From positions 1 to 52,948 of the forward strand of contig JAHEIW010000018.1 in the NCBI GenBank assembly GCA_024639185.1: a DNA stretch of 52,948 nucleotides, given 5' to 3'. A model generated the notes under the pieces. It was not told the origin of the DNA. It did no database searches and saw only the letters and a list, made by a program, of their open reading frames with translations. The stretch is from Deltaproteobacteria bacterium (GTDB lineage: Bacteria > Desulfobacterota > Desulfobacteria > Desulfobacterales > JAHEIW01). This document shows positions 26,717 through 35,037 of the stretch, piece after piece; within the stretch, counting starts at the first letter, position 1; each line of letters starts with the position of its first letter. The position numbers were made by a program, and so were the translations under genes.

Positions 26717-27448
26717 CTATTGTGCTTTTGTCAAGCTATTTTTTTTCAATGGCATTTTTTTCTTTAGACGCCTGGTTGCCGGACGATTTCTTAAAAGCAC
26801 ATAGGTGGCGCCAGCACCGCCGTCGCATAAGCGGGCACTGGCATAGGCCATAACCCATTTGCGCCAGTGGCCGGTGGTGAGCCATTCAATGACTTTTGTC
26901 TTTAAAACCGGATCCGCCGGTGAAGAAAGCCCGCGCCCGTGAATGACTAAAATCATTCGTTTGCCGCTGGCGATACTTTCCTTGAAAAATCGATCAAAAA
27001 GGATATGCGCACCTGCCACACTCTGGCCATGAAGATCAATATGACCCTGAACAGCATATTCACCGCTGTGAAGACGCCTGGCGATCGCACGGTTTACATT
27101 GTAGCCGGTTCCTTCGATGTATTCGGCGGTATCTGCAACCACAAACCCCTTACCGCTCTTAATCAGTTCGCTCAAGTGAAGCAATACTTCGGATTCATCC
27201 GTCTTGCTCGGCCCCGAAACCCTAACGGGTTGGAATTCAGGTTCAGCACGGGTGTCCTGCGGCATCTTTTTGACATCCGCCATGGCAGCTTCAAAAATCT
27301 CACGCTCTTGATCCGGACCGTCTTCCGGTTCAGGGGTATCTGGCGTCTGTTTGATCGTGGTGGCTTTAAGCGGCATCGACCGGAGATCCAGCAGCATTTT
27401 GAGACCTTCAAACGGGCGATGCAGCCCCTTTTTTTTAGAAGATTTCAT
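26717..27448 (-). CDS. Smr (small MutS-related) domain protein
   Basis: 243 residues. The N-terminal half is charged and disordered; the Smr domain at about 130-225 has HIDLHGQSVAGA (LDxHG motif), LVIHGRGLSS and the closing GGAGATYVLLR. Smr domains nick DNA or cleave RNA, alone or attached to MutS2; this is the stand-alone type (as in E. coli YdaL/SmrB). The residues before the domain (SGKGFVVADTAEYIEGTG) are typical of proteobacterial stand-alone members. It faces the divergent CoA-transferase gene across 215 bp. The biological role is unproven. Confidence 0.9.
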   Translation of the reverse strand: MKSSKKKGLHRPFEGLKMLLDLRSMPLKATTIKQTPDTPEPEDGPDQEREIFEAAMADVKKMPQDTRAEPEFQPVRVSGPSKTDESEVLLHLSELIKSGKGFVVADTAEYIEGTGYNVNRAIARRLHSGEYAVQGHIDLHGQSVAGAHILFDRFFKESIASGKRMILVIHGRGLSSPADPVLKTKVIEWLTTGHWRKWVMAYASARLCDGGAGATYVLLRNRPATRRLKKKMPLKKNSLTKAQ

Positions 27449-27663
27449 TTTTCAGCATCATATTTCGAGAGGGCTTCGATTGTTGCGGACATATGCTTTA
27501 TAATATAGGATCTTTTTGAGCGGAAAACAAATGCAATTTGTTTTCTCCAGCTCAACAACCCTTTCTAAAGTTGATTTATTACACAGTCGTATTATTATGG
27601 TTGTCTAAATTAGAGCCGCAAGCGGCCATATTCATAATCCCAAGCCAGAGGCGGAGACCTGCG

Positions 27664-29559
27664 ATGGAAAACAAAAAAAGAAATGCCGATAAAGTGGTTG
27701 ATGCAGCAAGGGCTGTCTCTCACATCAAAAGCGGTAGCCGTGTGTTTATCGGTACCGGATGCGGTGAGCCCCAGCATCTGATCAAAGCCATGGTCAATGA
27801 CGCATCTATTCAGGATATCATGGTCTATCAAATGCTGTCATCGACATTTGCTCAGTATATTGACGAGGAGTCATTTCGACGAAGGTTTTCTCCGAAGCTG
27901 TTTTTCATCAGCGATAGCATGCGCAAGGCAGCTTTTGAAGGCAAAATTGACTACATTCCAGCGTATTTGTCCCAGATTCCCCGAATGTTTGCCAGTCAAC
28001 GCATCGGACTTGATGTGGCATTGGTTCAGGTCAGCCCGCCCGATAAATTCGGTTACTGCAGCCTGGGCGTGTCTGTGGATATCACCCGTTCAGGGCTGGA
28101 AAACGCCAGTTTGGTCATTGCTCAGGTTAATCCGCTCATGCCGCGTACCTGGGGAGATAGTTTTGTACATGTCGATGCAATCGACTGGCTTGTCCCATTT
28201 GAAGAGCCCCTGGTGGAAATGTTTCCGGTAGTCAAGCACACCGAAATAGCGCGGCGCATCGGACATTTTGTATCTCAGCTGGTGGACGATGAAGCCACGC
28301 TTCAAATCGGGTTCGGCCATTTGCCGGTTGCGATTGTACAGTCCCTGGATACCAAAAAGGATCTGGGCCTGCACACCCAGTTAATCACCGATGGTCTGCT
28401 GCCACTGCTTGAAAAAAAGGTGATCACCAACAAGAAAAAGTCGCTGTTGCCGGGCAGGGCGGTGGCCTCCTTGTGCATGGGCTCCAAAAAATTATATGAT
28501 TATGTGAACAACAACCCGGCCTTTTACTTCCGCTCATCTGAATTTGTCAACGATCCTACTGTGATTGCGCGCAACGATCATCTGATTTCCATCAGCTCGG
28601 CCCTGGAGGTTGATCTAACCGGACAGATCTGTTCGGATTCTGTGGGATATATGTTTTATAGCGGCATTGGAGACCAGGTTGACTTTCTACGAGGCAGTTC
28701 GATGTCCAAGGGCGGATTTTCGATCGTGGCGTTGCCGTCAACGGCTCAAAATGGGGCCGTCTCGCGTATCGTACCGCATTTAAGTCAGGGTGCCGGCGTG
28801 GCAACCACCCGCGGGGATGTTAACTTTGTCATTACCGAATACGGCATCGCCGAGTTACAGGGCAAAAGCATTTACCAGCGCGTCATGGAGTTGGCGCAAA
28901 TTGCACACCCGAAATTTCGCGAAGAGCTTATCGATGTGGCCAAACAGCGCCATTATATATTTTCCGACCAGCTACCGCCATCAAACGAAGATTTACTTTT
29001 TCTGGAAGCATACAAAAGCATTCACACCCTGAAAAATGGAAGAGCCGCCGAATTTCGACCGCTATTGCCGTCAGATGAAATTGCATACCGTAATTTCTTT
29101 TATTCATTGCAGGAAAAAACGATTTATATGCGCTTTTTTTACCGCATGCGCTCCTTCTCGCATGAGGTCGTACAAAAGCACTGGGCCAGCATTGATTATC
29201 GCAAAAATATGTCCATCGTCGGCCTGGTGCAAAAAGGCGGTCACAAAGAGATTATTGCGATTGGAACCTATGCATACGATCAGGATCAACAGGCAGAAGT
29301 CGCTTTTGTCGTTCGTGAAGACTACCAGGGTCTGGGGATCGCATCCTATCTGCTTGCCGTTCTTGAACGAATTGCCAAAGAAAATCAGTACACGCGTTTT
29401 TCTGCAACGGTTTTGCGGCAAAACACCGCCATGATCCAGGTTTTCAAAAAGCGCTATCCGAATTTAAAAATTTCAACGCAAGTTGGCCACGAAATTTTAC
29501 TGATTATGGACTTTGCTGATAGCCAGACAAATCCAGATTCGCGGCCGCAAAAATCCTGA
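27664..29559 (+). CDS. Acetyl-CoA hydrolase/CoA-transferase fused to a GNAT domain
   Basis: 631 residues from the ATG at 27664 (GGCGGAGA upstream; the frame extends to 27538). Residues 1-450 are a class I CoA-transferase of the Cat1/4-hydroxybutyrate-CoA transferase type, with the catalytic glutamate in VITEYGIAEL (about Glu392). Residues from about 463 form a GNAT acetyltransferase domain (EFRPLLPSDEIAYRNFF ... REDYQGLGIASYLL). The CoA-transferase plus GNAT fusion is a recurring architecture in anaerobic Desulfobacterota. The GNAT half may acetylate the enzyme or a partner in response to acyl-CoA supply. The substrate is not assignable from sequence. Confidence 0.88.
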   Translation: MENKKRNADKVVDAARAVSHIKSGSRVFIGTGCGEPQHLIKAMVNDASIQDIMVYQMLSSTFAQYIDEESFRRRFSPKLFFISDSMRKAAFEGKIDYIPAYLSQIPRMFASQRIGLDVALVQVSPPDKFGYCSLGVSVDITRSGLENASLVIAQVNPLMPRTWGDSFVHVDAIDWLVPFEEPLVEMFPVVKHTEIARRIGHFVSQLVDDEATLQIGFGHLPVAIVQSLDTKKDLGLHTQLITDGLLPLLEKKVITNKKKSLLPGRAVASLCMGSKKLYDYVNNNPAFYFRSSEFVNDPTVIARNDHLISISSALEVDLTGQICSDSVGYMFYSGIGDQVDFLRGSSMSKGGFSIVALPSTAQNGAVSRIVPHLSQGAGVATTRGDVNFVITEYGIAELQGKSIYQRVMELAQIAHPKFREELIDVAKQRHYIFSDQLPPSNEDLLFLEAYKSIHTLKNGRAAEFRPLLPSDEIAYRNFFYSLQEKTIYMRFFYRMRSFSHEVVQKHWASIDYRKNMSIVGLVQKGGHKEIIAIGTYAYDQDQQAEVAFVVREDYQGLGIASYLLAVLERIAKENQYTRFSATVLRQNTAMIQVFKKRYPNLKISTQVGHEILLIMDFADSQTNPDSRPQKS

Positions 29560-30113
29560 GCGTGCAAATGTTTTTTTTTATGGCCATTTGCCGGTGATCG
29601 GACTGTATTCAAGCTAGCGTCATATGCACCTGCCCGATAGCGTTCAGACCCTCCAATTCTGTCAGTCCTTGGTTATGGCGGCACGAATCATGATATAAGC
29701 GCCATACTGCGAAGATTTAGCTTGCTAAAACCGTGATTTTTTTGTAAATTAAGAAACATAAGGGTTGTTTTCGTTTATTTTGTGGTGGTGCGTGTCGCCG
29801 GGTGTATCTGTTTAATAATATTAAAGTTTTAAAGAAAAATAGCCGAATTGAAGGTTGAAAATCCAGAAACCCGGAAACACACAGGTTATTTAAATCCGGT
29901 ATCATTCACGCTGCATTTTTGCAGACAGGTGAAATACGTCATTTAAATCCCTTTTCACACGGCGGGGTAAGCAGGGGTGCTGCTGCGCATGGGTCGCTGC
30001 CGTTGCTGTAGCCGCTGGTTTGCTATTTTCTTGAAGTGCCGGGGTTGCAGGCAAGGTTGCACAATCACGGGCGCATTTATCAACCAAGACAACATACTTT
30101 TCAGGAGGGGCAA
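29560..30113. other. Intergenic region upstream of the signalling cluster
   Basis: 554 bp without a supportable gene. Contains a GCAAATG / CATTTGC inverted pair with a T-run loop at 29566-29592. GC-richer sequence occupies 29950-30060. No riboswitch, tRNA or clear promoter recognised. It must hold the promoter of the following gene run. Confidence 0.4.
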
Positions 30114-30518
30114 TTGTCTTACACGCTGGGTCAAAAACAACTCGATCGAATAGAGGACATTTTAAATCAGGATCTGGTTGAAAATGGGGTTCGCTGTGTT
30201 TTTCTGATTGATATGGCCGGCAATATCATCGCAAACCTCGATAATGGGGAAAAGCAGCACGATATCTATTCGCTGGCAGCTTTGGCTGCCGGAAATTTCG
30301 GTGCTGTCAGCGCTATGGCCAAAATCATCGGCGAAAATGAATTTTCATTGCTGTTTCACAAGGGTAAAAAAGAGAATATTCATTTCAACAAAATTACCAC
30401 CGAATTTTTACTGATTACCATTTTTGGCAATGATATTTCATTAGGATTTTTACGATTGAAAGTCGCCGATTCCGTTGAGCAGCTAAAAACAATATTGGAA
30501 CCGCTCCTGTCGCTTTAA
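30114..30518 (+). CDS. Roadblock/LC7-domain protein (MglB-like)
   Basis: 134 residues from a TTG start, chosen because AGGAGG (30103-30108) lies 5 bases upstream. The fold is the Roadblock/LC7 alpha-beta sandwich: first helix LDRIEDILNQDLVE, strand CVFLIDMAGNIIANLD, then DIYSLAALAAGNFGA and FLLITIFG. In Myxococcus and other systems such a protein (MglB) acts as GTPase-activating partner of MglA. Here it directly precedes an MglA-like GTPase and opens a same-strand run of ten genes, strongly suggesting that pairing. Residues equivalent to the MglA-binding helix cannot be checked without alignment. Confidence 0.85.
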   Translation: MSYTLGQKQLDRIEDILNQDLVENGVRCVFLIDMAGNIIANLDNGEKQHDIYSLAALAAGNFGAVSAMAKIIGENEFSLLFHKGKKENIHFNKITTEFLLITIFGNDISLGFLRLKVADSVEQLKTILEPLLSL

Positions 30519-30581
30519 GAACAGAAATCCTGCTATACAGTCGTTTAAGTATGTTTGTATTCTTGTGTGTTCAGCTATCGC

Positions 30582-31187
30582 ATGGCATTTGTAAATTTAA
30601 AAAATAAAGAAATCCAGGTAAAAATTGTCTATTACGGTCCCGGTCGAGGCGGCAAAACGACAAACCTGGAATATGTATACAAAAAGTTCCGCAAGCGCAT
30701 CAATACCGAGATGGTCACGGTTAAAACCCACGGCGATCGCACGCTTTTCTTTGACTTTTTGCCGTTCGACATTGGCGTGATCAACGGATATGATGTCAAG
30801 ATACAGCTTTACACTGTCCCGGGGCAGGTTAAATATAACGCCACCCGGCGGCTGGTGCTCAGAGGTGTTGATGGTATCGTTTTTGTAGCCGATGCAATGG
30901 CTGTCCGCCGTGAAAAGAATATATTATCTTTGAGAAATCTTCAGGAAAATCTTGCCAATTATAAAAAGAGTATTTTTAAGATCCCGTGTGTCATGCAATA
31001 TAACAAGCTAGATTTGTTAGAGCAGGGTATTCCATTGCTGACAACCGATATGCTTGAAAAAGATCTCAATAGCCAGCTAAAAAGGCCTTCTTTTTCCGCC
31101 AGCGCGTTGAAGGGCACCAATGTTGTAGCGACCTTGAAAAAAATTATCTCAATGACCGTAGCATCTATTAAGCGGGATTTGAAATAG
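30582..31187 (+). CDS. MglA-like small Ras-family GTPase
   Basis: 201 residues from the ATG at 30582. G1 is GPGRGGKTT (19-27; MglA of Myxococcus has GPGLGGKTT), G3 is the unusual VPGQVKYNATRR, and NKLD near 140 is G4. The MglA-specific features KIVYYGPG, DGIVFVADA and the threonine after PGQ region are present. Known family members control cell polarity and pilus or gliding motors. It follows the Roadblock gene by 63 bp, the classic mglB-mglA pairing in reversed-looking order. The ring of downstream signalling genes suggests it acts on the PilB-like ATPase at the end of the cluster. Confidence 0.9.
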   Translation: MAFVNLKNKEIQVKIVYYGPGRGGKTTNLEYVYKKFRKRINTEMVTVKTHGDRTLFFDFLPFDIGVINGYDVKIQLYTVPGQVKYNATRRLVLRGVDGIVFVADAMAVRREKNILSLRNLQENLANYKKSIFKIPCVMQYNKLDLLEQGIPLLTTDMLEKDLNSQLKRPSFSASALKGTNVVATLKKIISMTVASIKRDLK

Positions 31188-31196
31188 GAGGGCAAA

Positions 31197-32006
31197 TTGG
31201 CCGACAATACCAAAGACAAGAACCTGGATTCGGAAATTGCCAAACGCCTCGATGATTTATTTGGAGAAGGAGATGGTGATTCGAGTGACGATCTCCCCAT
31301 CGAAGCTGATGACAAAGCTGTAGCTGCAAATGAACCTCAAAAAGAAGAACCGGCTGCTGCTGAAGCGGAAATACTGGATCTAAAAGAAGTGACCGCCGAC
31401 AAAGCAGAAGCACAGGATGTGCCAGATGATTACCCTCTGGCTGAGTTGAAGAATCTGGTGCTTTCAATTGACTGGGAGATAACCGACGAGGCATTGGCCA
31501 ATCTGCTGTCTGAAATTGACAGCCTTAAGAAAACCTACAAACAAGAAAAAATTGTTTCGATGTTTTTACAGCTTCTGGCATCTTTAGGGCAATACATCAA
31601 GACAAACCGCGGCAATGCTCATCCGAAAACATTTAAGATCTTAAATTCGGTATTTGCGCGCCTGGAAGAGGTCATCCTTGCAGATAATATCACAGGGGCT
31701 GAAAAGAAAAAGATGTTGCGAGCTGAGATGCAAAAATACAAACAGCTGCGCCAAAAGGTTTCGCAGAAGAAAGCGGCCAGCGCAGATCGTAAGGTTGTGC
31801 CGGCGGCAGCAAAGCCTGAACCATCCGCTACAGTAACCATGGAGCAGAAAGTCGAACAGCGGGATAAAGTCAAAGCGCCGTCAGCCAATGCGGGCGCGCC
31901 ATCTGCTGAGGTACTGGCTGAAGCAGTAAAAGAGCTGAAGCAATTCATTCATTCCGAATTAAATGCCCTAAAACAGGAACTGAAAAAACTCCAAAGATCT
32001 AATTAG
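31197..32006 (+). CDS. Acidic, helical protein of unknown function
   Basis: 269 residues from a TTG start with AGGAGGGC directly upstream. Residues 1-75 are acidic and probably unstructured. Residues 80-190 are helical: PLAELKNLVLSIDWEITDEALANLL, a hydrophobic helical stretch containing VSMFLQLLASLGQYI, then a basic helix. A Pro/Ala-rich linker follows and a C-terminal coiled coil (VKELKQFIHSELNALKQELKKL) closes the protein. A scaffold or effector of the GTPase immediately upstream (9-bp gap) is a reasonable inference. No enzyme motif is seen. Confidence 0.75.
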   Translation: MADNTKDKNLDSEIAKRLDDLFGEGDGDSSDDLPIEADDKAVAANEPQKEEPAAAEAEILDLKEVTADKAEAQDVPDDYPLAELKNLVLSIDWEITDEALANLLSEIDSLKKTYKQEKIVSMFLQLLASLGQYIKTNRGNAHPKTFKILNSVFARLEEVILADNITGAEKKKMLRAEMQKYKQLRQKVSQKKAASADRKVVPAAAKPEPSATVTMEQKVEQRDKVKAPSANAGAPSAEVLAEAVKELKQFIHSELNALKQELKKLQRSN

Positions 32007-32131
32007 CATTCCTTTAAATCCCCTTTGCCCGGATGGGTCAGACGCCACGGGCGTGGGATTTATTGTCAACTGCACCCATGCAGCTGTTGAGTTGATCCCA
32101 GGATTGAAAACGGCACTGTCGAGGTAGAAAT

Positions 32132-32611
32132 ATGGATTTTTCGTCACGCGAATTATCCGCCATGGTATTTAAACGTGTCGTACGGCAGGATTTTGAAGAA
32201 TTCCCGTTCGATCGCCAGATGCTCTCCGTGTTTATGGAGTTAGACGGACGGACCCCTCTGGGCAAAGTGGCGCACAAGGTCGGATTAACAATGAGTACCA
32301 TGCGCTCACTGATTGCCAAACTGGTGCAAAATGGGCTGGTGCAAAAAGTGGAGCAGGGTATTGCTACGCTGGACAAGGATTTCTTCGATTATCTCGTAGT
32401 TCATCTGTCGCTTGCAATCGGGCCGATCGCGCAGGTGCTGATTGAAGACGAAGTTTCGGATCTGGGTTACCCATTGGCGCAGTTTCCCGGTCATCGGGTT
32501 GCCGAACTCGTAGACAATTTAGCTCGTCAAATACGGCAAAAACAAAAAAAAGACGTTTTTTTGAAATCAATGGCGTTTAAAATACGTGAAAAAAAATATC
32601 TGGCAACCTGA
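32132..32611 (+). CDS. Winged-helix-like protein with DUF8082-like C-terminus
   Basis: 159 residues. The N-terminal half (RQMLSVFMELDGRTPLGKVAHKVGLTMSTMRSLIAKLVQNGLVQK) follows the helix-helix-turn-helix-wing pattern of the PATAN-associated winged helix seen in Geobacter and Desulfobacterota signalling proteins. The C-terminal half (SLAIGPIAQVLIEDEVSDLG) resembles the DUF8082-type helical domain. DNA contact or protein contact is equally possible. It sits between the acidic protein and the membrane receptor in the cluster. The start ATG lacks a strong ribosome-binding site. Family call is by pattern, so moderate. Confidence 0.6.
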   Translation: MDFSSRELSAMVFKRVVRQDFEEFPFDRQMLSVFMELDGRTPLGKVAHKVGLTMSTMRSLIAKLVQNGLVQKVEQGIATLDKDFFDYLVVHLSLAIGPIAQVLIEDEVSDLGYPLAQFPGHRVAELVDNLARQIRQKQKKDVFLKSMAFKIREKKYLAT

Positions 32612-32722
32612 GCGGCTCAATTGCGGTTTTTAGCCGTATGCTATGATAAATTGTTTTTTTAAAATCACAGGCAGTCAGCGACCCATCGGCAGCACTGGAC
32701 ATCTTTCTTGAGGAGCGCAATC

Positions 32723-33880
32723 ATGATTGTCATTTGCGAGGAATGTGGCAAAAAATACCGGATCGACCCTTCAAAAATCAAAGGGGATGCTGCGCGTTTT
32801 AAATGCCGGGTGTGTGCGCATATGATCATGGTCTCCAAACCATCACAAGTACCGTCGACGGCTGAGGGGACCGAAATGCCTGTTTCTGAGCCGGCCCCCG
32901 ACGCAGCGCCAAAAGAGCTACCGGCAAACGAACCTGAAATAAAACTTGATCGAGTGGCCAGCGAACATGTTCAGGCCAGGTCAGCTCTCAAATCCGGACC
33001 GTTGAATTTGCGCCTCAAAATGCTGTTGCTGTTTTTCTTCATTCCATTGGTTTTGCTGATTGGCGCCAGCCTGCTGTATCTCTGGCAACAGGATAAAATG
33101 GCGGCATTATTAACCGATGAAAGTACAAAAGTTGTTAACCAGATGGCGGAAGAAAAAATTGCGGATCTATCAACCGCTGTTGCCATTCAATGTCGGCTAT
33201 ATCTGCTGGCCAATCCGGGTCTGGCTAAAGAAGACTTTATGAATGATATGGGCTTTAAAACCCTTGCCGTGCAAAAAGTCGGGTTAACCGGTTATACGGC
33301 GCTTTACGAGATGCCGGATTCAGATGGTATCTGGCGCACCTGGGCGCATGTGAATCCAAAGATTATCGAGATTGATATGGCAACATTGAAAGGTCCCCTG
33401 GGTCGCAATTTTCCCGGATTCTGGAAGATATACACCGGCGTAAAAGGGGGTAAACGATCTCAGGGTTATTACACCTGGCAGGACAAGGACGGCCAGTTTC
33501 GCGAAAAATTTATGGTCTGCACGCCGGTCGCCGGGACCCCGTATGTTGTTGCTGCCACGACCTATTTGGACGAATTTCACGGACCGGTTAACATCATGCA
33601 AACCCGTGCCGGTGAGTTGACTGAAAAAACGCGATGGATTATCTGGGCCATTCTGGGTGGGACCTTGCTGTTGATCGGATTGATTGTCTTTGTATACAGC
33701 CATCGGCTGACAACGAAAATCAAATCATTAACCGATGTCGCCGAACGGATTAGCATCGGTGACCTGGGCATCGAAATCAAAACCCGGGCCAGAGATGAAA
33801 TCGGTGAGCTGGCTGAAGCCATATCCAGAATGCAGGAAAGTATTCGCATGTCAATTGAGCGATTGCGCCGCCGCCGTTAA
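32723..33880 (+). CDS. Zinc-ribbon / Cache / HAMP membrane sensor without output domain
   Basis: 385 residues from the ATG at 32723 (AGGAG at 32711-32715). An N-terminal MJ0042-type zinc ribbon has Cys5, Cys8, Cys28 and Cys31 (CEECGKKYR, CRVCAH). A Pro/Ala-rich linker leads to a membrane helix at about 97-118. A periplasmic single-Cache-like sensor follows (GFKTLAVQKVGLTGYTALY, DGQFREKFMVCTPV), then a second membrane helix at about 306-328 and a HAMP domain to the end. It has the outer half of a chemoreceptor but no methyl-accepting, kinase or cyclase domain, so it must pass the signal to another protein, probably through HAMP. Confidence 0.85.
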   Translation: MIVICEECGKKYRIDPSKIKGDAARFKCRVCAHMIMVSKPSQVPSTAEGTEMPVSEPAPDAAPKELPANEPEIKLDRVASEHVQARSALKSGPLNLRLKMLLLFFFIPLVLLIGASLLYLWQQDKMAALLTDESTKVVNQMAEEKIADLSTAVAIQCRLYLLANPGLAKEDFMNDMGFKTLAVQKVGLTGYTALYEMPDSDGIWRTWAHVNPKIIEIDMATLKGPLGRNFPGFWKIYTGVKGGKRSQGYYTWQDKDGQFREKFMVCTPVAGTPYVVAATTYLDEFHGPVNIMQTRAGELTEKTRWIIWAILGGTLLLIGLIVFVYSHRLTTKIKSLTDVAERISIGDLGIEIKTRARDEIGELAEAISRMQESIRMSIERLRRRR

Positions 33881-33990
33881 GCGTTTTGGGGTGATGTTTT
33901 AAACAACGGCCACTACTGATTTGGCTTGGTGGCATAAAGAAGCTTGTCGATTTGATGCAAGCCAAAAACGGTACGGTCCAAGGAGTTATA

Positions 33991-34989
33991 ATGGTTGTTA
34001 TTCCATATCAGCAGCCTGTGCTTGAAAATTTAAATGCCTACTATCTTGATATCAAAAAACTGCTGGAGCATTTCCAGGGTGAAATTGGATCGGGCGGCAT
34101 CCATTTTAAATCACATGCAGCGGAGGGCGTGTTATTTTTCGATCAAGATCAGCTGCTGAGCGGGTTTTTGCAGGAAAAAAATACTTCCCTGTCAGGATCT
34201 GAGGCCATTGAGCGTCTGCTGGAGGCCGGCAAAGCATATAATTTCAATGTGACCGTCTATCATATTGATTCTGAAGAAGTATATTACTGGGCCGGTATTC
34301 ACACAGCGGAAAAGATTTATAAAGATCTCAGTACTGAATTTACCGATCTGGAAGGACTTATTAAAAAAATGGGTTCTGAAAAACTGACCGGCTATATTGA
34401 TATCAGTATCGGCAGCGGCGAACAAAATGGTCTCATATTTCTCATCAATGGAAGAATTAGAGGCGCATCGTGTTCCTGGGGTAACGGGGTGCCAGGCCCA
34501 TCCAGCGAGCATCAACGGCTGATATTTCAAAAAACCAAAGAACTGGGAGGCACCTATAATGTTAGCCGAATTGCGTTAAACAGCCTGCCTGCTGGCAATC
34601 TACCGACCGATGAGCAACAGCACCTTTCAGAAACTGCGATTGTGATGATGGAGGCCTTACTGGCCATATTCGAAACAGTGGTTGATGAAAATACCAAAAA
34701 AAAGACCGATTTTCAGAAGTTGCTCAAGCAGAACCTGGTTGAATATGCAGACCGATTTGCTTTTCTTGATCCATTTGCAGGTGAATTCGAATACGCCCGG
34801 CAAAGCATCACCTATTCCGGCCGCGCGAGCGACCACGATTTGGTTCAGGGTGTCTGTGCGGTCGTAAAAAAAATGGCTCACGACCTGGGCCTGTTTTCAG
34901 CCCTGCTGCAAAAATTGGACTTATGGTCGGAAGAATATGAGGATGAATTACTTTACTACGATGTCAATTTGACAGAAATAGACATCTAA
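33991..34989 (+). CDS. PATAN-type (DUF4388-like) domain protein
   Basis: 332 residues from ATG 33991 (AAGGAG upstream; a longer in-frame start at 33952 is unlikely). Two repeats of a PATAN-like pattern occur: GEIGSGGIHFKSHAAEGVLFF (about 35-53) and GSEKLTGYIDISIGSGEQNG, then LIFLINGRIRGASC (about 127-165). PATAN domains, named after cyanobacterial PatA, bridge receivers to pilus and development control. The C-terminal half is helical, without recognised motifs. The next gene but one also carries a PATAN domain. Role inferred from the domain and cluster. Confidence 0.75.
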   Translation: MVVIPYQQPVLENLNAYYLDIKKLLEHFQGEIGSGGIHFKSHAAEGVLFFDQDQLLSGFLQEKNTSLSGSEAIERLLEAGKAYNFNVTVYHIDSEEVYYWAGIHTAEKIYKDLSTEFTDLEGLIKKMGSEKLTGYIDISIGSGEQNGLIFLINGRIRGASCSWGNGVPGPSSEHQRLIFQKTKELGGTYNVSRIALNSLPAGNLPTDEQQHLSETAIVMMEALLAIFETVVDENTKKKTDFQKLLKQNLVEYADRFAFLDPFAGEFEYARQSITYSGRASDHDLVQGVCAVVKKMAHDLGLFSALLQKLDLWSEEYEDELLYYDVNLTEIDI

Positions 34990-35037
34990 ACAAATACCCT
35001 TTTCACATTCAACAATCTAAAATCAAGGTTCGGGGCC

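Noticed and set aside
29566-29592. The GCAAATG/CATTTGC pair with T-run loop as a terminator for the CoA-transferase gene
   Set aside because: The T-run sits in the loop, not after the stem, so it does not fit an intrinsic terminator.
29930-30113. A c-di-GMP riboswitch upstream of the signalling cluster
   Set aside because: The GC-rich stretch does not show the conserved GEMM core sequences or a convincing terminator; no alternative folding pair was found.
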